Source: DATDRS01 sp035291605
GTDB lineage: Bacteria; Chloroflexota; Anaerolineae; Anaerolineales; UBA6663
DNA: 24,161 nucleotides
Direction: 5' to 3'
Assembly (NCBI GenBank): GCA_035291605.1
Contig: DATDRS010000056.1
Location: forward strand, 1 to 24,161
A program made the translations under genes and the position numbers. Below the pieces are notes generated by a model. The model had not been told where the DNA came from and made no database searches. It was given only the letters and a program-made list of their open reading frames with translations. Each line of letters starts with the position of its first letter. Position 1 is the first letter of the stretch. Shown here in pieces: positions 6,222 through 13,480 of this stretch.

Positions 6222-7505
6222 TCACCGTATCCCGTTCTTCCCCAGCGTCTCCAGGAATTCCATGTTGTCGTCGGACTGGCGGAGTTGGTCGAGCACGGCT
6301 TCGGTGGCGTTGGTGATGTCCATGCCCGCGCCGTTGGGAGGCGCCGTGATCATCTGCCCGAACATGCGGCGCAGGAGCCACACCCGCGGGGTGATGTCCG
6401 GGCCGAGGAGGAGTTCCTCGCGCCGGGTGGACGAGCGCTCGATGTCGAAGGCCGGGAAGATGCGCCGCTCCTGCAGTTTGCGCGAGAGGTGCAGCTCCAT
6501 GTTGCCCGTGCCTTTGAACTCCTCGTACACCATATCGTCCATGCGCGAGCCGGTGTCCACGAGGCAGGTGGCGACGATGGTGAGCGAGCCGCCCTCCTCG
6601 ATGTTGCGCGCCGCGCCGAAAATCTTCTTGGGCGGGTACAGCGCCGCGGGGTCAAGGCCGCCGGAGAGCGTGCGCCCGGAGGGGTTCACCACCAGGTTGT
6701 ACGCGCGGGCCAGCCGGGTGAGCGAGTCCAGCAGGATGGCGACGTGCCGCCCGCCTTCCACCAGGCGCTTGGCGCGCTCCAGCGCCATCTCCGCCACGCG
6801 GACGTGCGATTGGACCGGCTCGTCAAAGGTGGAGGCGATCACCTCGGCCTCGACCGAGCGGTCCATATCCGTGACTTCTTCGGGGCGCTCGCCGATGAGG
6901 GCCACCATCAGGTGCACATCGGGATAGTTGTGGCTGATGGCGTTGGCGATGTCCTTCAGCACGGTGGTTTTGCCGGCCTTGGGCGGCGAGACGATGAGGC
7001 CGCGCTGCCCCCGGCCAACGGGCGCGATGAGATTCAGGAAGCGCGTGCTGAGGACGTTTTTGACCGTTTCGAGGTTGAAGCGCGTGTCGGGGAAGATGGG
7101 GGTGAGGGACTCGAAGGCGGGGCGCCGCTTGGCCGTCTCCGGGTCGAGGCCGTTGACGGTTTCGACGCGCAGCAGGCCGTAATACTTTTCCGAATCCTTG
7201 GGAGCGCGCACCTGGCCGATGACCATGTCGCCGGTGCGGAGGCCGAAGCGGCGGATCTGCGACTGCGAGACGTAGATATCCTCCGGCCCCGGCAAAAAGT
7301 GCTCGGCGCGCAAAAAGCCAATGCCGTCCTCGACGATTTCGAGCACGCCGCCGCGCAGTTCGAGGCCCTGCTTCTCGGCGTTGACGCGGAGCAGGCGCAC
7401 CATCAAATCGTCCTTTTTGAGGCGGCTGTAGCTGGGGATTTCCCAATTGCGCGCAACGGCGCGGAGTTCTTCCAGAGTCTTGTTTTGGAGGTCGCTGATG
7501 TCCAT
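6222..7505 (-). CDS. rho: Transcription termination factor Rho
   Basis: The 427-residue protein is a hexameric RNA-dependent ATPase that terminates transcription. It has the N-terminal Rho helical domain at 1-45 and a cold-shock RNA-binding domain at about 50-125 (DGIGFLRAE). The RecA-like ATPase contains Walker A SPPKAGKTT (173-181), the GERPEEVTDM segment (205-214), Walker B ILLDSLTRLARAYN (257-270), the Q-loop region SGGLDPAALYPPKKIFGAAR and the R-loop. No insertion separates the RNA-binding and ATPase domains, unlike the long-insert Rho of some GC-rich bacteria. A GGGGAG Shine-Dalgarno lies about eight bases before ATG 7505. It has its own strong promoter and a leader of about 160 nt, which leaves room for autogenous control as known for rho elsewhere. 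Confidence 0.98.
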   Translation of the reverse strand: MDISDLQNKTLEELRAVARNWEIPSYSRLKKDDLMVRLLRVNAEKQGLELRGGVLEIVEDGIGFLRAEHFLPGPEDIYVSQSQIRRFGLRTGDMVIGQVRAPKDSEKYYGLLRVETVNGLDPETAKRRPAFESLTPIFPDTRFNLETVKNVLSTRFLNLIAPVGRGQRGLIVSPPKAGKTTVLKDIANAISHNYPDVHLMVALIGERPEEVTDMDRSVEAEVIASTFDEPVQSHVRVAEMALERAKRLVEGGRHVAILLDSLTRLARAYNLVVNPSGRTLSGGLDPAALYPPKKIFGAARNIEEGGSLTIVATCLVDTGSRMDDMVYEEFKGTGNMELHLSRKLQERRIFPAFDIERSSTRREELLLGPDITPRVWLLRRMFGQMITAPPNGAGMDITNATEAVLDQLRQSDDNMEFLETLGKNGIR

Positions 7506-7507
7506 AT

Positions 7508-7667
7508 GTCATTCTCCCCGCGAGGGAATGTCCACAAGCCCGGTGGGATCGAGTCCCATCGGGGAGGTACGGGAAATAAATCGCTCAGATTTCAAACGTC
7601 ACAGGTTGATGGTTAAACCCAAATTTGGGGAAAGCCAAATGAGCCGGTCAAGCTGGCGGGGTAAACT
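7508..7667 (-). promoter_or_regulatory. Long 5' leader of rho
   Basis: The transcript predicted from the upstream promoter has about 160 untranslated bases. It contains a perfect 12-bp palindrome CCCAAATTTGGG (7618-7629) and a small TGGGA/TCCCA hairpin near 7541-7555. Autogenous attenuation of rho through its leader is established in enterobacteria; whether this leader works the same way is inference. Confidence 0.35.
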
Positions 7668-7673
7668 AGCGTG

Positions 7674-7702
7674 ATTATAACATCCTACGCGTCAAGCGTC
7701 AA
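7674..7702 (-). promoter_or_regulatory. Strong promoter of rho
   Basis: On the minus strand, -35 TTGACG (7702-7697) and a consensus -10 TATAAT (7679-7674) are separated by exactly 17 bp. The -35 is part of a perfect tandem 7-base repeat, TTGACGC twice (7702-7689), which begins directly after the glpX stop codon. Confidence 0.75.
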
Positions 7703-8689
7703 TCAGTCGTACTTCACCTGGCTGATTTGCATGAGTTTGTCCCAGCGGTGGCGGGCGACGATCTCGCGCACCGTTCCTGACTTGGAGCGCATGACGAGCG
7801 AGTGCGTGCGCGCGCCGCCGCCGTAGTATTTTACGCCGTCCAGCAGTTCGCCGTCGGTGATGCCGGTGGCGGCGAAGAAGACGTTGTCGGACCGCACCAG
7901 GTCGTCGGTGTTGAGCACTTTGCCCAGATCGTGGCCCATGGCGCGCGCCTTCTGGGCTTCCTCCTCATTGCGCGGCCAGAGTTTTCCCTGTATTTCACCG
8001 CCCATGCACTTGAGCGCGCAGGCGGCGATCACCCCCTCGGGAGTCCCGCCGATGCCCATGAGCAGGTCAATGCCGGAGTCAGGCCAGGCGGTCATGAGCG
8101 CCCCAGCCACGTCGCCGTCGGTGATGAGGCGGATGCGCGCCCCGGCCTTGCGGACCTCGGCGATGAGTTTTTCGTGGCGCGGCCGGTCGAGGATCATCAC
8201 CGCCAGGTCTTGGATGTCTTTGCCCTTGGCGCGCGCCACGCTGCGCAGATTGACGGTGGGCGAGACTTCGATGTCAATCGCGCCTTTGCCCTCCGGCCCG
8301 ACGGCGATTTTGTCCATGTAGACGATCGGGCCAGGATTGAACATGGTCCCCCGGTCGGCGAGGGCGACGGTGGAGAGCGAGTTGGCGCGCCCGAGGGCGA
8401 GCAGGCGCGTGCCGTCAATCGGGTCCACGGCGATGTCCACTTCCGGCGAGATGCCGGCGCCGAGTTTCTCGCCGTTGTAGAGCATCGGCGCTTCGTCCTT
8501 CTCGCCTTCGCCGATGACGATGACGCCATCCATCTCGACCGAGTTGAGGACGAGGCGCATGGCGTCCACGGCCGCCTGGTCGCCGCCATCCTTGTCGCCG
8601 CGCCCCATGAAGCGCCCGGCGGCGAGCGCCGCGGCCTCCGTGACGCGCACGAGTTCGAGGGCCAGGTTGCGTTCGGGTTTTTCGCTCAT
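7703..8689 (-). CDS. glpX: Fructose-1,6-bisphosphatase class II
   Basis: The 328-residue enzyme hydrolyses fructose 1,6-bisphosphate to fructose 6-phosphate in gluconeogenesis. Class II signatures are present: GRGDKDGGDQAAVDAMR near the N-terminus, the VIVIGEGEKDEAP segment, the metal and phosphate site DIAVDPIDGT, and IGGTPEGVIAA. The acidic residues of the Li-sensitive phosphatase fold are intact and the length is normal. I chose ATG 8689 because AAGGAGG lies five bases upstream; the longer frame to 8722 would run into cdsA. It is 10 bp downstream of cdsA, so it is very likely cotranscribed with it. Confidence 0.96.
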   Translation of the reverse strand: MSEKPERNLALELVRVTEAAALAAGRFMGRGDKDGGDQAAVDAMRLVLNSVEMDGVIVIGEGEKDEAPMLYNGEKLGAGISPEVDIAVDPIDGTRLLALGRANSLSTVALADRGTMFNPGPIVYMDKIAVGPEGKGAIDIEVSPTVNLRSVARAKGKDIQDLAVMILDRPRHEKLIAEVRKAGARIRLITDGDVAGALMTAWPDSGIDLLMGIGGTPEGVIAACALKCMGGEIQGKLWPRNEEEAQKARAMGHDLGKVLNTDDLVRSDNVFFAATGITDGELLDGVKYYGGGARTHSLVMRSKSGTVREIVARHRWDKLMQISQVKYD

Positions 8690-8699
8690 GGTAGCCTCC

Positions 8700-9524
8700 T
8701 TATGAAACGGCCTGCAAGACAAGCACGAAGTAATACCCCACCGTCACCGCCACCAGCCACGAGTCCATCCGGTCCAGTGCGCCGCCATGCCCGGCCAGCA
8801 GAGCGCCCGTGTCCTTGAGGCCGACCTGCCGCTTCATCATCGAGATGCCCAGGTCGCCCACCGGCCCTAGCGCTCCGACCAGCGCGCCCAGGCTCGCCCC
8901 GGTTTGCCAGGTGAGCAGACTGTCCGGGCCAGCGCCAACGTGCCAGAAAGCGGAGAGCAGCCCGCCGCCCACCGCCCCCGTCAGGACGCTGCCGACATAG
9001 CCCTCCCAGGTCTTCCGGGGGCTGAGGCGCGGCGACATTTTGTGTTTGCCGAAGCGGCGGCCCAGGCTGTAGGCGCCCGAATCGGCCAGCCACATGCTGG
9101 AGAGGGTGGCGACGACCCACCACAGGCCGCCGGGCAGCGCGCGCAGCGCGATGAAATAGCTGCCCATCCACCCCAGATAAAAGATGCCGCCGACGGTCAC
9201 GGCAAAGTCGGCGCCGGAGGTCGCCGCCCCGCGCTCGTAGTCAATCAGATGCCACACGAGGGGCAGGAGCAGAGCCAGGGCGAAGGCGAGGCCATACGGG
9301 TTGAGCGCCGGGAACTGCTCGGCCGTGATGAGGAGCGCCACCCCGCCCACGATTAGCGGTTGAGCCGGGCGGAAGCGCCCGGCGCGGAACAGGACCGCAT
9401 ACTCCTGCGCGGCCAGGACAAAAATCAGCAGGATGCCTAGCAGATAGACGATCCCGCCCGCTGCAATCACGCTCATGGCGAGCGGGATCAGCAGGATGGA
9501 CACGGCGATGCGGTCGCTGAACAT
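8700..9524 (-). CDS. cdsA: Phosphatidate cytidylyltransferase (CDP-diglyceride synthase)
   Basis: The 274-residue, strongly hydrophobic protein (about seven or eight helices) makes CDP-diacylglycerol from phosphatidate and CTP. The C-terminal CDS signature is clear: SMMKRQVGLKDTG followed by LLAGHGGALDRMDSW, with the conserved K-D and D-R-x-D residues. ATG 9524 (MFSDRIAVSILLIP) was chosen because it begins the first membrane helix and gives the usual family length. The longer frame to 9638 would overlap uppS by about 95 bp and adds a non-membrane, shadow-like sequence. It follows uppS with a 19-bp gap, the standard bacterial gene order. Confidence 0.94.
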   Translation of the reverse strand: MFSDRIAVSILLIPLAMSVIAAGGIVYLLGILLIFVLAAQEYAVLFRAGRFRPAQPLIVGGVALLITAEQFPALNPYGLAFALALLLPLVWHLIDYERGAATSGADFAVTVGGIFYLGWMGSYFIALRALPGGLWWVVATLSSMWLADSGAYSLGRRFGKHKMSPRLSPRKTWEGYVGSVLTGAVGGGLLSAFWHVGAGPDSLLTWQTGASLGALVGALGPVGDLGISMMKRQVGLKDTGALLAGHGGALDRMDSWLVAVTVGYYFVLVLQAVS

Positions 9525-9543
9525 CGGCGGCGAAGCCAGGCGG

Positions 9544-10284
9544 CTAAGTCGTCGGGTGGAGTTGCGCCGAAGTGAGACCAAACCGCCGCTCGCGCGACGC
9601 GTAGTGCTCCAGCACGCGCCGGAATTCATGTTTGTCAAAATCCGGCCAGTAGACGTCGGCGGCGTAGTATTCCGAGTAGGCGGCCTGCCACAGCAGGAAG
9701 TTGGAGATGCGCAACTCGCCCGCCGTGCGGATGATGAGGTCGGGGTCGGGTTGGCCGGCCGTGTACAGGTAGCGGCTCACCAATTCCTCGTTCACCTCGG
9801 CGGCGTTCACGCCGTCCGCCAGCATCTGCTGGATCGCATGAATGATCTCGGCGCGCCCCCCGTAATTGAAAGCGACGTTGAGGATGAGTTGGCGGTTCTC
9901 CCGGGTCATTTCAATCCCTGCGCGGACTTTTTGTTGAGTGGAGGGAGCGATGCCTTCCAGCCGCCCAATGTGCCGGAGCTGCACGCCCTGCTTGTGCAAC
10001 TCGGCGAGCTCTTTGTCCAGCACTTCGTCGAGGATGAAGAGCAGGCCCTTCACTTCCTCGGGCGGGCGGCCCCAGTTCTCGGTCGAGAAGGCGTAGATGG
10101 TCAGGTACTGGACGCCGAACTCGACGCACGCGGTGATGATGCGGCGCAGATTTTCGACGCCCGCGCGGTGCCCGGCCAGCCGGGGCAGGCCGCGCGCGAG
10201 CGCCCACCGCCCGTTGCCGTCCATGATGATGGCGACGTGGGTGGGGACTTTTTCCAGCGGGGATTCGGGGGTGTCAGAGGGCAT
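9544..10284 (-). CDS. uppS: Isoprenyl transferase (undecaprenyl diphosphate synthase family)
   Basis: The 246-residue cis-prenyltransferase condenses isopentenyl diphosphate onto an allylic primer to make the lipid carrier for wall and polysaccharide synthesis. Family motifs are in order: HVAIIMDGNGRWA at 16-28 with catalytic D22, GHRAGV at 38-43, YLTIYAFSTENW at 60-71, FNYGGRAEI, and the C-terminal DLIIRTAGELRISNFLLWQ. In the last motif the more common RTSGE is RTAGE. The ATG lacks a strong Shine-Dalgarno. It lies 65 bp after frr and 19 bp before cdsA. A Z,E-mixed or shorter product cannot be excluded from sequence alone. Confidence 0.95.
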   Translation of the reverse strand: MPSDTPESPLEKVPTHVAIIMDGNGRWALARGLPRLAGHRAGVENLRRIITACVEFGVQYLTIYAFSTENWGRPPEEVKGLLFILDEVLDKELAELHKQGVQLRHIGRLEGIAPSTQQKVRAGIEMTRENRQLILNVAFNYGGRAEIIHAIQQMLADGVNAAEVNEELVSRYLYTAGQPDPDLIIRTAGELRISNFLLWQAAYSEYYAADVYWPDFDKHEFRRVLEHYASRERRFGLTSAQLHPTT

Positions 10285-10349
10285 GGGTCTGCGAGGAAGA
10301 AGGAAACCGGAAGAAGGGGGATGTCCAACTCCTTCCTGGTTGCTCCTGC

Positions 10350-10907
10350 CTAGATTTCTTTGATCTCCGCTTCCTTGCGCTTGCCGTGCTCGTCTATCTG
10401 CGCGATGTACCTGTCGGTGAGTTTCTGGAGGTCCGTCTCGCCGCGTTTGAGGTCGTCCTCGGAGATGAGTTTTTCCTTCTCGAAATCACGCAGGTCGTCG
10501 TGGGTCGCGCGGCGGATGTTGCGCACAGCCACGCGCGCGTCTTCGAGCCGGTGATGGACGATCTTGATCAGTTCTTTGCGGCGCTCCTCGGTGAGAGGCG
10601 GGATGGCGAGGCGGATCATCTTGCCGTCGTTATTCGGCGTCAGCCCCAGTTCCGAGGCGAGGATGGCCCGCTCGATCTCTTTCAACGAGGCAGGATCGAA
10701 GGGCTTGATGGTGAGCAGGCGCGGCTCCGGCGCGGAGATGGTTGCCAACTGCTGCAGTTGGGTGGGGGCGCCGTAGTAATCTACCATGAGCCGCTCGACC
10801 AGCGCGGGGGAGGCGCGCCCGGTGCGGATGGTGGCGAGGTTCTCGTCGAGCGCGTAGAGCGCGCCCTTCATTTTGTTTTCGGCTTCGTTGAGCGCATCTT
10901 TGATCAT
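10350..10907 (-). CDS. frr: Ribosome recycling factor
   Basis: The 185-residue protein has the usual RRF length and fold. The N-terminal region resembles MIKDALNEAENKM, followed by the conserved TIRTGRASPALVERLMVDYYG segment of domain I and hinge, domain II with LATISAPEPRLLTIKPFD, and the C-terminal helices with KIVHHRLEDARVAVRNIRR. It acts with EF-G to split post-termination ribosomes. It starts at ATG 10907, about 90 bp downstream of a good promoter, and leads the frr-uppS-cdsA-glpX run. Confidence 0.97.
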   Translation of the reverse strand: MIKDALNEAENKMKGALYALDENLATIRTGRASPALVERLMVDYYGAPTQLQQLATISAPEPRLLTIKPFDPASLKEIERAILASELGLTPNNDGKMIRLAIPPLTEERRKELIKIVHHRLEDARVAVRNIRRATHDDLRDFEKEKLISEDDLKRGETDLQKLTDRYIAQIDEHGKRKEAEIKEI

Positions 10908-11002
10908 CTGGGGGCTTCCCTATTTCTGGTGATGGTGTGGGCCTGTTCACCTGCCGATGAGCCGACGGCGGGCGCGCCAGGGAACATCGTCGGACTGCCT
11001 AT

Positions 11003-11031
11003 AGCATACCCGCCACTGGCTAGAGGTGCAA
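11003..11031 (-). promoter_or_regulatory. Promoter upstream of frr
   Basis: On the minus strand, -35 TTGCAC (11031-11026) and -10 TATGCT (11008-11003) are 17 bp apart. The predicted start is about 88 bases before frr. The rest of the 172-bp pyrH-frr gap holds a 7-bp hairpin (AAGCGGA 11046-11052 with TCCGCTT 11062-11068) that might end pyrH transcripts but lacks a U-tract. Confidence 0.55.
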
Positions 11032-11079
11032 GTGGGGCGTGGCGTAAGCGGACGAGCCGTATCCGCTTATCCGCCGCCG

Positions 11080-11796
11080 CTACCGGCCAATGATCGTCCC
11101 GATCGGTTCGCCTACCATCGCGCGGAGCAGGTCGTCGTTCTGCCACAGGTTGAGGACGAGAATCGGCATGTTGTTGTCTTTGCACAGGCTGACCGCCGTG
11201 CTGTCCAGCACTTTCACCTGCATGTTGAGCGCGTCCATGTACGTCAGGTAATCGAACTTGCGCGCGTTCGGGTTGAGCTTCGGGTCGTCGTCGTACACCC
11301 CGTTCACCTTGGTCGCCTTCACCATGACGTCGGCGTCAATCTCCATCGCCCGCAGGGCGCCCGCCGTGTCGGTGGTGAAGAAGGGGTTGCCGGTCCCGCC
11401 AGCGAAAATCACCACCCGGCCCTTCTCCAGGTGCCGGATGGCGCGGCGGCGGATGTACGGCTCGGCCACGGCGCGCATCTCGATGGCGGTCATGGAGCGG
11501 GTGACGACCCCGGCCCGCTCCAGCGCGTCCTGCAGGGCCAGCGCGTTCATCACCGTGCCGATCATGCCGATGTGGTCGGCGGTGGCGCGCTCCATGCCGT
11601 GCTGAAGGCCGGCTTTCCCGCGCCACAGGTTGCCGCCGCCGATCACCAGCGCGACCTCCACGCCCAGTTCCCTCACTGTCCTGACCTTCGCGGCGACCTC
11701 GTCGGCGTGCGAGGGGTTGATGCCGAACCCACCTTCGCCCGCCAGGGCCTCGCCGCCCAACTTGAGGAGAATGCGACGATATTTTGTGGTTGTCAT
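11080..11796 (-). CDS. pyrH: UMP kinase
   Basis: The 238-residue protein is a hexameric bacterial UMP kinase of the amino-acid-kinase fold, converting UMP to UDP. Visible motifs are LLKLGGEALAG (10-20), the phosphate-binding LVIGGGNLWRG, GRVVIFAGGTGNPFFTTDTAA-type glycine-rich segment (here TDTAGALRA), and VYDDDPKLNPNARKFD, which closes over the nucleotide. An AAGGAAGG Shine-Dalgarno lies four bases before ATG 11796. It comes directly after the tsf terminator, so it depends on readthrough or on a weak promoter not clearly seen. Confidence 0.97.
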   Translation of the reverse strand: MTTTKYRRILLKLGGEALAGEGGFGINPSHADEVAAKVRTVRELGVEVALVIGGGNLWRGKAGLQHGMERATADHIGMIGTVMNALALQDALERAGVVTRSMTAIEMRAVAEPYIRRRAIRHLEKGRVVIFAGGTGNPFFTTDTAGALRAMEIDADVMVKATKVNGVYDDDPKLNPNARKFDYLTYMDALNMQVKVLDSTAVSLCKDNNMPILVLNLWQNDDLLRAMVGEPIGTIIGR

Positions 11797-11836
11797 TTAG
11801 CCTTCCTTGTCGGGATACGCGGATTGCGCCAGACAC

Positions 11837-11871
11837 AAAAACCGGGTGACTGACCATGCTCAGCCACCCGG
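11837..11871 (-). terminator. Terminator of the rpsB-tsf operon
   Basis: A 12-bp stem with one G-U pair (arms 11860-11871 and 11842-11853, six-base loop) is followed on the minus strand by TTTTT (11841-11837). It lies 14 bp after the tsf stop codon and so separates rpsB-tsf from pyrH. Confidence 0.85.
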
Positions 11872-11884
11872 CTTGTCCACATCT

Positions 11885-12484
11885 TTACGACGCCTCGCCT
11901 AGCTCCCACCGGGCGAACCGGCGGATAAGGACGTTCTCGCCAATCGCGGCGATGATCTGTTTGAGCAGATCGGCAATAGTGATCCCCTCGTCCTTGACGA
12001 AAGGCTGCTTGAGCAGGCAGGTTTCCTGGTAGAACTTCTCAATCCGCCCCTCGACGATCTTGTCCACGACCTTCTCCGGCTTGCCCTCCTGCAAAGCCCG
12101 GTTGCGGGCAATCGTCCTTTCGTTCTCCAGCACTTCGGCCGGGACATCTGCCGTGTCCATGAAGCGCGGGTTGGCGGCCGCGATGTGCAGGGCCAGATCG
12201 TGCGCGAAGGCGCGGAACTGCTCCGTGCGAGCGACGAAGTCTGTCTCGCAGTTCACTTCCACCATCACCCCCACGCGCCCGCCGCCATGACTGTACAATT
12301 CGACCACGCCGTCCTTCGCCTCGCGCCCGACCTTTTGGGCCGCCACCGCCAGACCGCGCTCGCGCAGATAGGCTACGGCCTTGTCAAGGTCGCCGTTGGT
12401 TTCCTGCAGGGCCTTGCGGCACTCCAACACCCCCGCGCCGGTCAGTTCGCGGAGTTCCTTGACTTGCTGAGCTGAAATTCCCAT
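11885..12484 (-). CDS. tsf: Elongation factor Ts
   Basis: The 199-residue protein is the short form of EF-Ts, the EF-Tu nucleotide exchange factor. It has the N-terminal UBA-like domain VKELRELTGAGVLECRKAL (9-27), the conserved VEVNCETDFVAR core motif, and the C-terminal segment LLKQPFVKDEGITI. Proteins of about 200 residues, lacking the second core subdomain of the longer E. coli type, are common outside proteobacteria. It begins five bases after the rpsB stop codon; its GGCGAGG ribosome site is inside the end of rpsB, so translation of the two is probably coupled. Confidence 0.97.
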   Translation of the reverse strand: MGISAQQVKELRELTGAGVLECRKALQETNGDLDKAVAYLRERGLAVAAQKVGREAKDGVVELYSHGGGRVGVMVEVNCETDFVARTEQFRAFAHDLALHIAAANPRFMDTADVPAEVLENERTIARNRALQEGKPEKVVDKIVEGRIEKFYQETCLLKQPFVKDEGITIADLLKQIIAAIGENVLIRRFARWELGEAS

Positions 12485-12489
12485 CTTGA

Positions 12490-13305
12490 TTACGCCTCGC
12501 CCGCGACGCTCTCGCCAGCGGCCTCGCCCTGATCTTCCATGTCATCCAGCGCCGCCTTCGCCTCTACCGTCTCCGCCGCGCCTTCCAACTGCGCCGCGTC
12601 GGCCAACTCCAGCTCGTCCTTGCGCAGGGCTTTGCCTTCCAGCACCGCGTCCGCCAGTTTCGCCGTCATGAGCTTGATCGCACGAATCGCGTCGTCGTTC
12701 GCCGGGATCACGTAATCCACGCCGCTCGGGTCGCAGTTCGTGTCCACCAGCGCGACCACCGGGACGCCGAGGGAGTTGGCTTCCTTCACCGCCGTCTCCT
12801 CGCGGCGCACGTCCACGATAAACAGCAGGTCGGGCAGCTTCGCCATCGCGCGGATGCCGCCCAGGCGGTTCTGCAATTTCACGATCTTGCGCTGGATGAT
12901 CAGCTCTTCCTTCTTCGTCCGGTTGCCAAAGTTGCCGGTTGTCTGCGCCTCTTCCAGCTGCTTCAACTCGTTGATGCGGTCCTTGATCGTCTTCCAGTTC
13001 GTCAGCGTCCCGCCCAGCCAGCGCTGGTTGATGTACGGCATCCCGCAGCGCTCGGCCTCTTTCTGGATAGTCTCCTGCGCTTGGCGCTTGGTGCCCACGA
13101 ACAGCAGTGTCCCGCCGGCGGCGGCGGCATCGCGCACGAGCGCGTACGCCTGTTCCAGCGAGGCGACGGTCTGCTGCAGGTCAATGATGTGGATGCCATT
13201 GCGCTCCGTGAAGATGTAGGGCTTCATCTTCGGGTGCCACTTGCGGGTGCGGTGCCCGAAGTGGACGCCCGTTTCGAGCAAGGCTTTCATAGAAATGACG
13301 GCCAT
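12490..13305 (-). CDS. rpsB: 30S ribosomal protein S2
   Basis: The 271-residue protein has the S2 sequence throughout: MKALLETGVHFGHRTRKWHP, YIFTERNGIHIIDLQQT, FVGTKRQAQ, QRWLGGTLTNWKTI and the C-terminal PVVALVDTNCDPSGVDYVIP with NDDAIRAIKL. A Glu/Ala-rich acidic tail follows. ATG 13305 (MAVISMKALLE) was chosen because AAGGAG lies about nine bases upstream and S2 homology begins there. The frame is open up to 13440 but that part is the structured leader. It heads the rpsB-tsf operon. Confidence 0.97.
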   Translation of the reverse strand: MAVISMKALLETGVHFGHRTRKWHPKMKPYIFTERNGIHIIDLQQTVASLEQAYALVRDAAAAGGTLLFVGTKRQAQETIQKEAERCGMPYINQRWLGGTLTNWKTIKDRINELKQLEEAQTTGNFGNRTKKEELIIQRKIVKLQNRLGGIRAMAKLPDLLFIVDVRREETAVKEANSLGVPVVALVDTNCDPSGVDYVIPANDDAIRAIKLMTAKLADAVLEGKALRKDELELADAAQLEGAAETVEAKAALDDMEDQGEAAGESVAGEA

Positions 13306-13332
13306 GGGGGAAAACTCCTTTGCGTTAACTGA

Positions 13333-13438
13333 GCCGCCCGTCAACCCTGACGGAGCACCTGGCCACAGGCGCACGCCCGATTCGGTCGGAGCGGCATGAA
13401 TAGTCTGCGTCCCTCTGGGAGAGGCGCAGCCGGGCGGC
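13333..13438 (-). promoter_or_regulatory. Highly structured rpsB 5' leader (candidate autoregulatory RNA)
   Basis: On the minus strand a set of helices fills the leader up to the Shine-Dalgarno. P1 pairs 13438-13431 (GCCGCCCG) with 13340-13333. P2 pairs 13429-13420 with 13416-13405 (10 bp, two-base bulge, CCC loop). P3 pairs 13393-13386 with 13380-13374 (7 bp, one bulged base). P4 pairs 13372-13366 with 13361-13355 (UGGC loop, one G-U). P5 pairs CCGUCA 13353-13348 with UGACGG 13343-13338 (GGGU loop). P5 and the inner three pairs of P1 compete. S2 represses its own mRNA in enterobacteria, so an S2-binding leader is a reasonable inference. A weak -10 TAAGAT at 13444-13439 would start inside P1; TATACT at 13472-13467 would include the whole structure. 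Confidence 0.5.
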
Positions 13439-13468
13439 ATCTTACCACAACGACTCGAATTTGTGTAG

Positions 13469-13474
13469 TATACT
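13469..13474 (+). promoter_or_regulatory. -10 box placed for a leaderless transcript
   Basis: TATACT ends six bases before ATG 13481, so initiation seven bases after the box would fall on the A of the start codon. There is no Shine-Dalgarno and no clear -35. The box overlaps its mirror image on the minus strand (AGTATACT, 13467-13474, is a palindrome), which could serve rpsB. Confidence 0.4.
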
Positions 13475-13480
13475 TAGACC

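Noticed and set aside
6063..7616. 517-codon open frame opposite rho
   Set aside because: Rho is unmistakable on the other strand; long antisense frames are expected in GC-rich coding DNA and this one has no family-like sequence.
13306..13440. N-terminal extension of rpsB to ATG 13440
   Set aside because: S2 begins at 13305 with a Shine-Dalgarno; the extension is the structured leader read as codons.
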